A DNA stretch of 64,000 bases from Ktedonobacter racemifer DSM 44963 (GTDB lineage: Bacteria > Chloroflexota > Ktedonobacteria > Ktedonobacterales > Ktedonobacteraceae): assembly GCF_000178855.1 (NCBI RefSeq), contig NZ_ADVG01000004.1:992001-1056000 (forward strand), given 5' to 3'. The notes under the pieces are model-generated. The model did not search any database, was not told where the DNA came from, and saw nothing but the letters and a program-made list of their open reading frames with translations. Below, in pieces: positions 16,312 through 25,058 of the stretch. How positions within the stretch are numbered: the first letter of the stretch is position 1; each line of letters starts with the position of its first letter. Made by a program: the position numbers and the translations under genes.

Positions 16312-18021
16312 CTAGTGCTGCTGCCGCTGTTCCAGCAGTTTCGTAATAGGCATCTTAGCGGTAATATCTTGCGCGACATCTTGCACCGCCAGGGGAAAAC
16401 GCAGGGTAAAGCAGGTCCCCAACCCCACCTCACTCTCAACTTCCACACTTCCCCCCATAGCCTCCGTCATCTCCTTGACAATCGCCAGTCCCAGGCCGGT
16501 CCCAGAGGCAGGTTGCTCGCGCGACTTCTCCGTACGGTAGAAGCGCTCCCAGATATGAGACAGTTCTTCTGCGGGGATACCCTCACCCGTATCTTTGATT
16601 TGCAGCACTATCTCTTCATGTGCCAGATCTGCCTGCGCACTAACAGAAATAATACCTCCTGGTGGTGTATGTCGTACTCCATTGTTGAGGAGGTTTTGCA
16701 GAATTTGCTCCAGCCGGGCCTCGTCAACCAGAGCCTGCGGCAGGTTCGCCGCGACATCGGCGATGATCTCAACACGACTACCACGCCAGGCCAGGGGCGC
16801 CAACACATCCACCAGGCGCTGTATTAACACATCCACATGACTGGGAGCACAGCGCAACTTCAATTTGCCAACCTCGGCCCGCGCCAGGGCAAAGAGGTCA
16901 TCAATCAGCCCCTGCAAACGTACCGTCTGCTGGTTGATAACGTTCAGATCCTGGCGCAACATGGTGGGAGGAACCTCATTCCAGTTGGCCAGGGTCGACT
17001 CAAGATAGCCACGCATCGTCGCCACAGGAGTACGTAGCTCATGCGAGACGCTGGCAACCAGCTCCCGGCGCTCATTGAGCAGTTGCGCAACGTTGTCGCG
17101 CTCCTCCTGAAGCTCATGCAGCGTCTCTTCCAGGTGGGCGGCCATGGCGTTAAAGTCGTTCTGTAGCCGCGCCACCTCATCCTCGCCCTGTACCGGAATG
17201 CGAATGCTATAATTGCCCGCGCGCATGGCACTGGCCGCGCTCACAAGCGTCTCTATGCGCTGCGTAATACGGCGCGCGAAGAAGTTCGAGAAAAGTAAGA
17301 CAGGGGGTAACACAAAGACCAGAATCGCCGCGATCGCGGCCCCTGAAAGGAACAGGTTCAAGAACAGGTAGAGCGGCAGGTTCTCTGGTTTTGAGTAAGA
17401 GAAAGCACTCGCGAATAAAATAAAAAGCGAGAGCACTCCCACTCCAAACATGGGAATCATCATAATCGCATGGGTAAGCGCCCAGCTCAAATGCTGCTTA
17501 CGCAAGCGATTCCAGGCCTGGAGCACACGAATCGCTGCTCGCAGGAACAGGAAGAAACCGGCGCTACAGAAAGAGAGGAAGACATCAATAATAAGCGAAG
17601 TTGCCGGAGCATGCGCTACATCAGTGGATCGAAAGCGATCCGCATAGTCAGACCAAATGATCGCGTTCAGACCCGATAATGAAGGGAAAGGGGTCCAGAC
17701 CAAAAAAACCATCTCAAGCAGGAAAATCACAAGCACACAGGCCGCCATGAGAAATTCGACACCCACCTGTCTGCGCCAGGGACGCACTTTTGACGTACGC
17801 CAGCGCATGGTACTCCAGAACACACTTACGGGGCAATAAAACAGGAAAAATGTGACTGTATTATTCATTAAGCTTCTAGGTTCGTCCGCCATCCGCGCAC
17901 GAAAAAACAGCCACCAGGTAATGATCACCACTGCCTGAATGAGTACCATCTCGAGCAAGGCCTGCCAGCCACGCGTCTGAAACCAGAACTCGCGCATCTT
18001 CCTGATCAATGTATTTCCCAT
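16312..18021 (-). CDS. Membrane sensor histidine kinase
   Basis: Encodes 569 residues. Six hydrophobic helices occupy about 20-250, with no large extracellular domain. A HAMP domain (about 250-305) precedes the dimerisation helix with the phosphoacceptor H327 in SVSHELRTP. The ATPase domain has the N box (LLNNGVRHTPPGG), G1 (KDTGEGIP) and G2 (GTGLGLAIVKEM). The multi-helix sensor suggests it detects a membrane signal or lipid-soluble compound. It lies 138 bases downstream of the response-regulator gene, with a palindromic repeat between, and forms a two-component pair with it. Confidence 0.92.
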   Translation of the reverse strand: MGNTLIRKMREFWFQTRGWQALLEMVLIQAVVIITWWLFFRARMADEPRSLMNNTVTFFLFYCPVSVFWSTMRWRTSKVRPWRRQVGVEFLMAACVLVIFLLEMVFLVWTPFPSLSGLNAIIWSDYADRFRSTDVAHAPATSLIIDVFLSFCSAGFFLFLRAAIRVLQAWNRLRKQHLSWALTHAIMMIPMFGVGVLSLFILFASAFSYSKPENLPLYLFLNLFLSGAAIAAILVFVLPPVLLFSNFFARRITQRIETLVSAASAMRAGNYSIRIPVQGEDEVARLQNDFNAMAAHLEETLHELQEERDNVAQLLNERRELVASVSHELRTPVATMRGYLESTLANWNEVPPTMLRQDLNVINQQTVRLQGLIDDLFALARAEVGKLKLRCAPSHVDVLIQRLVDVLAPLAWRGSRVEIIADVAANLPQALVDEARLEQILQNLLNNGVRHTPPGGIISVSAQADLAHEEIVLQIKDTGEGIPAEELSHIWERFYRTEKSREQPASGTGLGLAIVKEMTEAMGGSVEVESEVGLGTCFTLRFPLAVQDVAQDITAKMPITKLLEQRQQH

Positions 18022-18078
18022 ATCATATGTCTCCAGGCCACAAACTCCAGGCTCCTGACCATTTTACTCTGCCCGCTC

Positions 18079-18164
18079 TGTAGGGGTCATGCTGGCATGG
18101 CCTTGTCCAGGAAGTCAAGCATTTCTCTCCCCCGACAAAAGTCCAAGCAAGCGTGGACCCTACA
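18079..18164. repeat. TGTAGGG-ended palindromic repeat, copy 1
   Basis: An 86-bp unit bounded by TGTAGGGGTC on the left and GGACCCTACA on the right, i.e. imperfect terminal inverted repeats. It shares TCATGCTGGCATGG with a second unit at 24154..24254. Read on the minus strand, its terminal TGTAGGG supplies the TAG stop of the response-regulator gene. Confidence 0.5.
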
Positions 18165-18870
18165 CTTTACCTGATGCTCCATTGTGCAGGCGGTAGCCGA
18201 TGCCCCAGATCGTCTCAATGGAATCGCCCAGCTTGCCCAGCTTTTTGCGCAAGCGCAAGACGACGTTATCAACCGAACGGTCACCACCGATGTAGGTGCC
18301 ACTCCAGAGCGTTTCAATAAGATAGGAGCGGCTAAAGGCACGCCCGGGGCTGCGCAAAAGCAGTTGCAGCAGCGCGAATTCAGTAGGACTCAAATCCAGC
18401 AGCGCACCGTCGAGGGTTACCTCGTGCGTTTGAGGATTGAGGCGCAGGTTGCCCAGGCATAGCTCCTCGCTCGCCACACGGCGGTCCGCGCTAATAGTCA
18501 ACTTAATCAATTCGGCGCGCCTGAGCAGGGCACGCACACGCGCTACAAGCTCGCGCATACTAAAAGGCTTGGTCAGATAGTCGTCGGCCCCGATCTCCAG
18601 TCCTATGACGCGATCCGCCTCCTCACTGCGAGCCGTCAGCATTAACACGGGGGTCGCTGAGCTCTGACGCAAGCGCCGCAGCACCTCCAGTCCATTGAGT
18701 CGGGGCAGCATCCAATCCAGTAAGACCACATCTGGCTGGTGGCGCTCATGCAGATCCAGCGCCTTCAGGCCATCCTCAGCATGAAATACCTCGTATCCCG
18801 CGCCCCTCAACTCGCGCATAACAATCTTTGCCAGGTCGTTCTCGTCTTCAACCAGTAGTATCTTCTCCAT
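18160..18870 (-). CDS. OmpR/PhoB-family response regulator
   Basis: Encodes 236 residues from the ATG at 18870. The receiver domain has the acidic pair ED near 9-10, phosphoacceptor D52 in VVLLDWMLP, and Lys in YLTKPF. The C-terminal winged helix is typical of the OmpR class (LSPTEFALLQLL, then SVDNVVLRLRKKL, then WGIGYRL). It partners with the kinase gene downstream. The frame is open 23 codons further up, but those residues precede the conserved MEKILLVEDE start. Its stop codon lies inside a dispersed palindromic repeat. Confidence 0.93.
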   Translation of the reverse strand: MEKILLVEDENDLAKIVMRELRGAGYEVFHAEDGLKALDLHERHQPDVVLLDWMLPRLNGLEVLRRLRQSSATPVLMLTARSEEADRVIGLEIGADDYLTKPFSMRELVARVRALLRRAELIKLTISADRRVASEELCLGNLRLNPQTHEVTLDGALLDLSPTEFALLQLLLRSPGRAFSRSYLIETLWSGTYIGGDRSVDNVVLRLRKKLGKLGDSIETIWGIGYRLHNGASGKV

Positions 18871-18996
18871 AACAGGTGCGTCATCCCCTCTATACATGTG
18901 CTCTATTATAGCTTTGCCAACTGGACATGAAAATAGCATACAGGCCCTACAGAGTATATACCCATAAATTGCGACAAAGTTGCGACAAGTATTGGT

Positions 18997-19061
18997 TTGT
19001 ATGAGGTCGTGATGCCGGTTAGCAGCCTACGGCTGCTAACCGGCATCACGACCTCATACAA
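18997..19061. terminator. Long perfect inverted repeat between divergent genes
   Basis: Arms 18997..19027 and 19031..19061 pair perfectly over 31 bp with a 3-base loop. It lies between the divergently transcribed response-regulator and alpha/beta-hydrolase genes, where a terminator is not expected. It may therefore be a repeat-type element or an attenuator-like structure, not a simple terminator. Confidence 0.6.
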
Positions 19062-19173
19062 TATACTCTTTTTATGGGTCAAATAACCCTTTTAACTAAG
19101 AGGAAAAGCATCTATACTACTGGCAACACAATGCATGTACGGGATTATACATAATAAAAGAGGGAAAGCTAGC

Positions 19174-20424
19174 ATGCAAACCGAGGCACAGAATAATTAC
19201 CCCTCAGGGCAAGGCGCTGAGGGAGAGCAAACTCTCGCGACCACACCTATAGCGAAAGGCAAATCTCAGAGGCGCGGTGCCATAGGTTCTCTCATGGCAC
19301 GTTTCTTGCTGGCGCTGCTTTTCCTTAGCGGCATATACACCTCGCTCCTCCCCTGGGGCCAGGCGACTCTGCGCGCAACCTTTATTCTTCCATCGCTGCT
19401 CACGGCTTCAGAGCCGCTACCGCTCACACTAGCGGGCGAACCAATCACGCATACGCAAAAAGCGCTTCCAGCCTCGCATGGCATGCTCTACCTGGATATC
19501 TTTACGCCTGACATGGTTCCGCTTATCCATGGCGAGCGCCAGGGCGTGCTGCTCTTACCCGGAGTGGGAGACCAGCGCCAGGTGCCACAGTTGATCAATC
19601 TTGAGCAGACGCTGGCACGCTCAGGCATCGTTGTCGTGGCAATGACTACCTCGACCCTCTTGCAGGATGACGTCTCTATAGAGGATAGCGCGGACGTGGT
19701 GCAAGCCTATCAATACCTGCAAGCCCTCCCCGCCTTACAGGGCCAGCGCACGGGCATGATCGCCTTTAGTGCGGGTGTGCCACTGATAACGCACGCGGCG
19801 GCGGACCCCCATATTCGCGACCAGGTGGCCTATGTCACCGCCTTTGGCGGCTACTATAACGCTGAAACCCTGCTTGAGACCTTTGGGCGCCGCGCCATCT
19901 CCTACGATGGCAAGACCGAGTCCTGGCAACCAACTGCCTACGCGCTACAGGTGCTTGCCAACGTGACCACCGAACAGCTTCCCGTCTATGAGCAAGAACT
20001 CATTCGCCAGGCCCTCAGCCAGGATGGCTCACCACTCTCACAAGGAGAACAGGATCAGCTCTCGTCAGAGGGACGCGCCGCCTATCAGCTTCTCAGTGGT
20101 ACAGCGCCGAACCATGTCGCACAGAATATGGCCGCGCTAACGCCCGCGATGCACGCGCAGCTCCAGGGCCTCTCAACTAGCCAGATCATCAAAGAGATTC
20201 ACGCGCCCGTGTACCTGCTGCATGACCGCAACGACGCCTTTCTGCCCTTCACCGAGACCCGCGCCTTCGACCGGGATCTCACGCGCCTGCATCACTCACA
20301 CAACTACGTCGAATTCCATATCTTTGATCATGTTGAAGTACGCTCCAACCTCAACTTCTTCCAGACCATCGGCGATGGCTCAAAGCTCTTCAACCTGATC
20401 AGTCAGGTCTTCCAGGCAGGATAA
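19174..20424 (+). CDS. Membrane-anchored alpha/beta hydrolase
   Basis: Encodes 416 residues from the ATG at 19174, preceded by GAGGGAAAG. One hydrophobic segment (about 38-58) looks like a signal anchor, leaving the catalytic domain outside. The domain has a nucleophile elbow IAFSAGVP (S199), Asp354 in LLHDRNDAFLP and His386 in FHIFDHVEV, so the triad of the dienelactone-hydrolase/acyl-esterase group is present. Substrate unknown. Strong inverted repeats bracket the gene. Confidence 0.8.
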   Translation: MQTEAQNNYPSGQGAEGEQTLATTPIAKGKSQRRGAIGSLMARFLLALLFLSGIYTSLLPWGQATLRATFILPSLLTASEPLPLTLAGEPITHTQKALPASHGMLYLDIFTPDMVPLIHGERQGVLLLPGVGDQRQVPQLINLEQTLARSGIVVVAMTTSTLLQDDVSIEDSADVVQAYQYLQALPALQGQRTGMIAFSAGVPLITHAAADPHIRDQVAYVTAFGGYYNAETLLETFGRRAISYDGKTESWQPTAYALQVLANVTTEQLPVYEQELIRQALSQDGSPLSQGEQDQLSSEGRAAYQLLSGTAPNHVAQNMAALTPAMHAQLQGLSTSQIIKEIHAPVYLLHDRNDAFLPFTETRAFDRDLTRLHHSHNYVEFHIFDHVEVRSNLNFFQTIGDGSKLFNLISQVFQAG

Positions 20425-20429
20425 ATTGG

Positions 20430-20487
20430 GTGAAGGGATGTGGATTATGGAAATGCCCCGGCATTTCCATAATCCACATCCCTTCAC
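20430..20487. terminator. Long perfect inverted repeat after the hydrolase gene
   Basis: Arms 20430..20457 and 20460..20487 pair perfectly over 28 bp with a 2-base loop, beginning six bases after the hydrolase stop. Confidence 0.85.
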
Positions 20488-20515
20488 TCCGGACAATAAG
20501 AAAGAGAGATTGCAG

Positions 20516-20809
20516 ATGATAGAACTATCGCTCACACTTGGCTGGCTCCTGCTGGGGGCACTGCTGGGGCTGTTGACATGGCTCGCCCAGCCGGGACAGC
20601 GCCACCGCGACTTTGGCTGGTGGCGCATGACCTTGCTTGGCGCACTCCTGGCGCCCATCAGCGGCTGGGGTGCCTCGCTACTGTTGGGGCGCTTCTTCGC
20701 GACGGGCGTCGTGCTCTGGCTCACGATTGCTGGTTGCCTGCTCCTGCCGCGCCTGGTACGCATGCAGGGCCGCCAGGGTGCCCAGGCGGGGACTGGTCAA
20801 CATGGGTAA
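20516..20809 (+). CDS. Small hydrophobic membrane protein
   Basis: Encodes 97 residues from ATG 20516, about 9 bases after AAGAGAG. Three hydrophobic helices (about 3-23, 36-58 and 62-82) make up nearly the whole protein, and the tail is Gln/Gly/Arg rich. I do not recognise the family. It lies downstream of the hydrolase gene, separated by the terminator, so it may be read through from it or have its own promoter. Confidence 0.6.
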   Translation: MIELSLTLGWLLLGALLGLLTWLAQPGQRHRDFGWWRMTLLGALLAPISGWGASLLLGRFFATGVVLWLTIAGCLLLPRLVRMQGRQGAQAGTGQHG

Positions 20810-20997
20810 GTCCAAGATCGGGACACAAATCGCTCATACCTGCCATAGAGGCCTGAGACAGCACCACGACAAAAGTACCGCATTATCTCCACAAAACGTT
20901 GAGTCAATCTCCGCTTTCTCGCTGATCCCGGCAAAGCCCTTCCTCAGCTATACTCCAGAGCGAAACCTACTACAAGCTTCAAAGGAGCAGAGAACAA

Positions 20998-21150
20998 TGC
21001 ACGAAGCATCATACATTGGCGCAAGCGAGTACGTCATTCGTACCCATCAGCTACGCGCACCTTTGGCTCGCTCACGGCAGTCAATAACATCAGTCTGGAG
21101 GTCAGGCGCGGAGATGTCTTTGGTTTTCTTGGTCCCAATGGTTCAGGAAA
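20998..21150 (+). pseudogene. Remnant of an ABC transporter ATPase gene, cut at Walker A
   Basis: The gene start survives with AAAGGAG nine bases before ATG 20998, and reads MHEASYIGASEYVIRTHQLR. After a frameshift near 21058 the ABC signature TFGSLTAVNNISLEV then FGFLGPNGSGK follows in another frame. Homology stops exactly at the Walker A lysine, where a palindrome begins. Everything after (Q loop, signature motif, Walker B) is missing. It is a dead gene, most likely an ABC-2 type efflux ATPase whose remainder was deleted. Confidence 0.8.
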
Positions 21151-21193
21151 GCCAGGAGGGAGCTGACAACGTTGTCAACTCCCTCCTGGCTTT
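21148..21193. terminator. Inverted repeat at the ABC remnant breakpoint
   Basis: Arms 21148..21170 and 21171..21193 are complementary over 23 bp with one G-U type mismatch and no loop. It starts at the last codon of the ABC fragment and faces the convergent SnoaL-like gene. Confidence 0.6.
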
Positions 21194-21204
21194 GATCCTA
21201 TGAA

Positions 21205-21253
21205 TGACAGCGCCGTCAGCGCATAGACTGCTTACAGAGTGACAGCGCTGTCA
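21205..21253. promoter_or_regulatory. Pair of TetR-type operator-like palindromes
   Basis: TGACAGCGCCGTCA (21205..21218, one mismatch from perfect) and TGACAGCGCTGTCA (21240..21253, perfect palindrome) lie 35 bases apart. TGACA-n4-TGTCA sites are typical of TetR-family repressors that control drug-efflux operons. No tetR or intact efflux gene is next to them, which fits the neighbouring ABC remnant. Confidence 0.5.
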
Positions 21254-21286
21254 TTTACTATTTGTAGTCAGAAAAAGGGAAGATAG

Positions 21287-21745
21287 TTAGGCACGCTGTG
21301 AGCGGGCCGCGACGTGTGTCAGGTGATCGTCGGCATCCTCTTCGGGTGAACCCAGTTGCGCAAGTAGGACGCGGTGATCAAAAGTGGTGCGCACTTCATG
21401 GATCTGGCCGTCATAAATGACGAAGTTGTCGATACGTGGGAGGGCGAAGCGCACACCGCTGGCAGGAATATCGTGGAAATCACGCTGGTGGACACCGCTC
21501 ATGATGGCATAGGCGGCGACCTTCTCGTCGTCGGCGATAATGACCTCAATCTTGAACTGGACGTTCAAGGCGCTACGAATCTCACTGCTGAAGCCCAGGA
21601 AACCCTCAGCACCACGAATGCCATCGGGGGGACCATAAAAGGCAAAGTCCGAAGCCAGGATCTCATTGGCGACCGCGCGGTCACCCTTGCTGAAGACATC
21701 TTCGAAGAAACGTTTTACCAGTTGCTCGCTCTGCTCTTTGGACAT
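21287..21745 (-). CDS. SnoaL-like polyketide cyclase/ester cyclase family protein
   Basis: Encodes 152 residues of the SnoaL/NTF2-like fold: EQSEQLVKRFFEDVFSKGD at the start, DFAFYGPPDGIRG, and a conserved FDHRVLLAQLG near the end. Family members close rings of aromatic polyketides by aldol condensation, but many act on unrelated small molecules. Its position just outside the type II polyketide cluster makes a tailoring role plausible; it is transcribed in the opposite direction. Confidence 0.75.
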   Translation of the reverse strand: MSKEQSEQLVKRFFEDVFSKGDRAVANEILASDFAFYGPPDGIRGAEGFLGFSSEIRSALNVQFKIEVIIADDEKVAAYAIMSGVHQRDFHDIPASGVRFALPRIDNFVIYDGQIHEVRTTFDHRVLLAQLGSPEEDADDHLTHVAARSQRA

Positions 21746-21802
21746 AAGATTGTATATCCTTTCCAGGTACTACTTAGCGGTTTGCTTCCAAAGTAAGGAG
21801 GG

Positions 21803-21860
21803 GGGAATTTTGTGGGGACACCCCACGCCCCGGCAGGAGGGAGACCCTCCTGCACCTCCC
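21803..21860 (+). repeat. 58-bp double-hairpin repeat, copy 1
   Basis: Contains two hairpins, TGTGGGGACACCCCA and GCAGGAGGG/CCCTCCTGC. An inverted copy with about 54 of 58 matching bases lies at 30046..30103. Differences between copies fall mainly in the loop, so stem structure is conserved. It sits upstream of the SnoaL-like gene. Confidence 0.7.
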
Positions 21861-21908
21861 CTTTCTTTGATGAACACACCTCTTAAAGTGTAGAAACACC
21901 GTATTCCC

Positions 21909-22607
21909 TTATAGGGAAGAGACAACACTATTAGAGACAGTTTTGCGATAGCTCGCGGTATAAGACCACCAGGGGATGCCTACATATCCGGCATCCTCCA
22001 GCCCGGCCGCTTCGGCGCACCTGCGCACCATACCAGGCAGGCAGAAATCAGGGTCGCAGAGTTGCTCTGTGACCGATAGCACGCCTCCCACTTTGAGCAC
22101 ACGCGCACACTCGCGTAAGAACGCCACTGGATACGGAAGCTCGCCTACGACCGTCACCAGGAAGATCATGTCAAAGCTCCCCTCGGGCAAAGGCATATGG
22201 CAACCATCCGCTTGAATGATCTCCACATTGCCCACCTCTTCCCGCTCCAGGCGCTGGCGCAGCAGCTCAATCATCTTCGATTGCACCTCCACACACGTGA
22301 CGCTGCCAGAGCTTTTGCCCGCAGCCACACGACGTGCCAGGACGGTCGTGAAGAGTCCCGGCCCCGGCCCGATCTCCAGGACGCGCATACCCAGCGCCAC
22401 GCCCGCGCGCTCTACGATGTGCTCCGGGGAGCCAAAGAGCTTGCGCCTGAGCGGGGCATCCAGGTATGGCGCGATCTCAGGAGGCATGGGTTCCGGGTGA
22501 AGCCTGCGCCTGATACGGAGAAATACCTGGCCAGTAATAAAAATGCTTACGAGGCATAAGAGCACAATCCCTAACCCTCGTAACCACCTGGCTGCAAATA
22601 GGCGCAT
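21909..22607 (-). CDS. Membrane-anchored class I SAM methyltransferase
   Basis: Encodes 232 residues. An N-terminal hydrophobic helix (about 9-30) anchors the protein. The methyltransferase domain has motif I VLEIGPGPGLFTTVLA, an acidic residue in VTCVEVQ and motif IV-like FDMIFLVTVVGELP. It is of the UbiE/Methyltransf_11 type and acts on an unknown small molecule or lipid. It is divergent from the polyketide genes, with about 250 bases of AT-rich promoter DNA between. Confidence 0.82.
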   Translation of the reverse strand: MRLFAARWLRGLGIVLLCLVSIFITGQVFLRIRRRLHPEPMPPEIAPYLDAPLRRKLFGSPEHIVERAGVALGMRVLEIGPGPGLFTTVLARRVAAGKSSGSVTCVEVQSKMIELLRQRLEREEVGNVEIIQADGCHMPLPEGSFDMIFLVTVVGELPYPVAFLRECARVLKVGGVLSVTEQLCDPDFCLPGMVRRCAEAAGLEDAGYVGIPWWSYTASYRKTVSNSVVSSL

Positions 22608-22859
22608 AACGTCCCTTTTCTCAACGAAAACTATTAAAAGTAGAGCAAAGTTATACGAGAGTCTTTACTCATTTTTAATATTTTTTGCGTATCTCAAAGC
22701 GTTCTTATTTCTATTGTAACTCTTCACTTTTAACTCTATATAGGCATATATCACAACTTTTAGTGCACATTTTTGTTACTAAGTGTGATCGCTTTGTGAT
22801 TGCTATCTATACTGAAATATAAGAGCAATACAGGTAACAATTGGAAAGGGTAATTTTCG

Positions 22860-24158
22860 ATGAGTAAAGCGTTGCCGGAGCGGCCACAGGTTCAGGAGTT
22901 TTTCGCGCAGCAGGAGAACATACATGAGGTTAAGAAGACGACCTGCTGTATCGTGGGGGCGGGGCCAGCTGGAGCCTTTCTCGCCCTGCTACTCGCGCGT
23001 CAAGGGGTGCCTACCATACTACTTGAGGCGCATAAAGACTTTGCGCGCGAGTTTCGTGGCGATACCATTCATCCATCTATTCTGGAAGAGATGCAAAAGC
23101 TCGGCCTCGCCGAGCGCCTGCTCCAACTCCCCCATACCAGGGCCTATAACGTCCAGTTCCATATGGGAGAGAGGCAGCTTACCTTTGACGATTTCCGTCG
23201 CCTGAAATCACCCTACCCCTATATTATGAAGCTCTCTCAGGTCAGGTTTCTCAATTTCCTGGTGGAAGAGGCCAGGCAATATCCTCACTTCCAGCTCGTG
23301 ATGGGGGCGCGTGTCGAGCGCCTGCTGGAAGAGGAGGGAAACATCCGTGGCGTACGCTATCGCACGCCCGAGGGTGAGGTGGAGGTACAGGCCGCGCTGA
23401 CCATCGGCGCGGATGGACGCTTCTCCTGGACGCGGCGTCTCGCACATATGGCGCCCATTACGCTATCGCCGCCACTGGACTTTCTCTGGTTCCATCTCCC
23501 ACGCCATGAGAGCGATCCACACTCTGAAGCAGTCGAACTGCATTTCGCGCCCGGCATGTTTATCATCCTCCTGGATCGCGGCGATAAATGGCAGGTTGGT
23601 TGCGCCATTAGCAAAGGGACCTATCAACAGGTGAGACAGGCAGGCATTGATGCGCTTCAGCGGGAGGTGGAGAGCTGCGTTCCCTGGTTCGCTGATCGCG
23701 TTGAGCACCTGGATAGTTGGAAGCAGGTCTCGCTGCTCTCGATTGAATCCAGCCGCCTGGAGCGCTGGCATCGCCCGGGCCTCTTGCTCATCGGGGACGC
23801 GGCCCACGTCATGTCGCCCATCGGCTCCGTCGGCATCAACCTGGCCATTCAGGACGCGATTGCCGCCGCCAATCTGCTCACCAGGCCCTTGCTAGACCAA
23901 ACACTCAGCGAGAGCGATCTGGCCGCCGTACAGCGCCGACGCGAGCTACGTACACGCATCGCCCAGGGCTGGGTTGGTCTGATCCAGCAACAGATCGTCA
24001 AATCTCTCAATGCACGCACGCCTTTCCAACTACCGCCAATCGCCCGCCTGCTGCTACGCGCCCCCGTGATTGGTACGATTCCCACCCGTATCACAGCCCT
24101 CGGCGGCTGGCAAGAGCACATCCAACCGCGCTTGCTGCGACCTGCGCCAAAATTGTAG
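22860..24158 (+). CDS. FAD-dependent aromatic-polyketide-type monooxygenase
   Basis: Encodes 432 residues; GAAAGGG precedes the ATG. The FAD motifs are CCIVGAGPAGAFLALLLARQ (about 31-50), LTIGADGRFS and LLIGDAAHVMSPIGSVGINL (about 305). It is of the PHBH/UbiH fold used to hydroxylate aromatic rings or quinones. It is the first gene of the plus-strand polyketide block and most likely an oxidative tailoring enzyme. Its stop codon lies inside a dispersed TGTAGGG repeat. A paralogue is encoded at complement 14720..15940. Confidence 0.88.
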   Translation: MSKALPERPQVQEFFAQQENIHEVKKTTCCIVGAGPAGAFLALLLARQGVPTILLEAHKDFAREFRGDTIHPSILEEMQKLGLAERLLQLPHTRAYNVQFHMGERQLTFDDFRRLKSPYPYIMKLSQVRFLNFLVEEARQYPHFQLVMGARVERLLEEEGNIRGVRYRTPEGEVEVQAALTIGADGRFSWTRRLAHMAPITLSPPLDFLWFHLPRHESDPHSEAVELHFAPGMFIILLDRGDKWQVGCAISKGTYQQVRQAGIDALQREVESCVPWFADRVEHLDSWKQVSLLSIESSRLERWHRPGLLLIGDAAHVMSPIGSVGINLAIQDAIAAANLLTRPLLDQTLSESDLAAVQRRRELRTRIAQGWVGLIQQQIVKSLNARTPFQLPPIARLLLRAPVIGTIPTRITALGGWQEHIQPRLLRPAPKL

Positions 24159-24254
24159 GGTCCATGCTGGCATGGACTCGCCCGACACGCAGGCCGACAC
24201 CCGGCGCGTGGGAAGATCACTGCGCTCGGAGGCCGAGCAAGCTCTGCCCCTACA
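24154..24254. repeat. TGTAGGG-ended palindromic repeat, copy 2
   Basis: A 101-bp unit opening TGTAGGGTCCATGCTGGCAT and closing GCCCCTACA. The opening bases provide the TAG stop of the monooxygenase gene, as copy 1 does for the response-regulator gene. The inner GTCCATGC/GCATGGAC forms a perfect hairpin. Confidence 0.5.
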
Positions 24255-24257
24255 CAG

Positions 24258-24284
24258 CCTGTGTACGCAAGTAGCGTACACAGG
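24258..24284. terminator. Hairpin after the monooxygenase gene
   Basis: CCTGTGTACGC (24258..24268) and GCGTACACAGG (24274..24284) pair perfectly over 11 bp with a 5-base loop. No long T run follows, so termination is possible but not certain. Confidence 0.5.
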
Positions 24285-24529
24285 CATTAGCGAACATGGA
24301 CGAAAGTCATGAAACTTTATCTCTTTCTTTCCAGTAATTTGTTAGTGCAAGCTACTCATAACTAGTTATGAGGCAATTAAATATTTATTTTCTACCGTAC
24401 TCTATACTTAACTCAACAGGGCATAAGAAGCGCGTGACGCGAGATCAGATCAAATCGGATCTAGTATGCTCTTAGTTCTTAGTCCTTAAATACTAGTAGA
24501 CGGTATGCATTCAAGAAAGGATTACTACA

Positions 24530-24946
24530 ATGAAACACCTTCGTTCTCAGGATGTCCCAACCGATATCGTTCGCGAGCCAGGTGCCAAGCAGGCCACCAT
24601 TAAGCGCCTCATTGACACTACCGATGGCGCGGACCGCTTCGTCCTTAGCCTCTTCGAGGTCATGCCCAATGGCTCGACCCCTCCTCACTACCATGAGTGG
24701 GAGCATGAAATTTTCATCCTCGAGGGTTCGATGACGCTTCAGTTGCCGCAGGAGAAGCGCGACGTGAAGCTCAACGCTGGCGATGTTATCTTCATCCCTC
24801 GCAACGAGCCTCATGGCTTCATTACCGGTAGTGATGAGACCTGCCGCTTCCTGGTTGTCGCTCCCACGGAGCGCCCGCCCATCCGCAACTACTTCCTGAC
24901 CGAGGAGCCATACCAGTATGAGGAGACCGCTGGTCATCGTCGCTAG
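24530..24946 (+). CDS. Single-domain cupin protein
   Basis: Encodes 138 residues of one cupin barrel. Motif 1 is HYHEWEHEIFILEG (His/His/Glu metal ligands) and motif 2 ends in NEPHGF (the fourth His). Small cupins in polyketide clusters act as cyclases, oxygenases or isomerases; this one keeps the metal ligands. It stands between the monooxygenase and cyclase genes and is followed by a terminator-like hairpin. Confidence 0.82.
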   Translation: MKHLRSQDVPTDIVREPGAKQATIKRLIDTTDGADRFVLSLFEVMPNGSTPPHYHEWEHEIFILEGSMTLQLPQEKRDVKLNAGDVIFIPRNEPHGFITGSDETCRFLVVAPTERPPIRNYFLTEEPYQYEETAGHRR

Positions 24947-24983
24947 TTCCTGGCCTTAACAGTCAAGCTATATATAACTAACC

Positions 24984-25020
24984 AGGCCTCCTCCTCTCCT
25001 CTTCTCTAAGGGGGAGGCCT
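24984..25020 (+). terminator. Terminator-like hairpin after the cupin gene
   Basis: AGGCCTCC (24984..24991) and GGAGGCCT (25013..25020) form the stem, with a pyrimidine-rich loop. The stem is moderately stable and lacks a clear T tract. Confidence 0.4.
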
Positions 25021-25058
25021 CCCAGACCCATACAATTATTCATCCATTAGATCTTATT

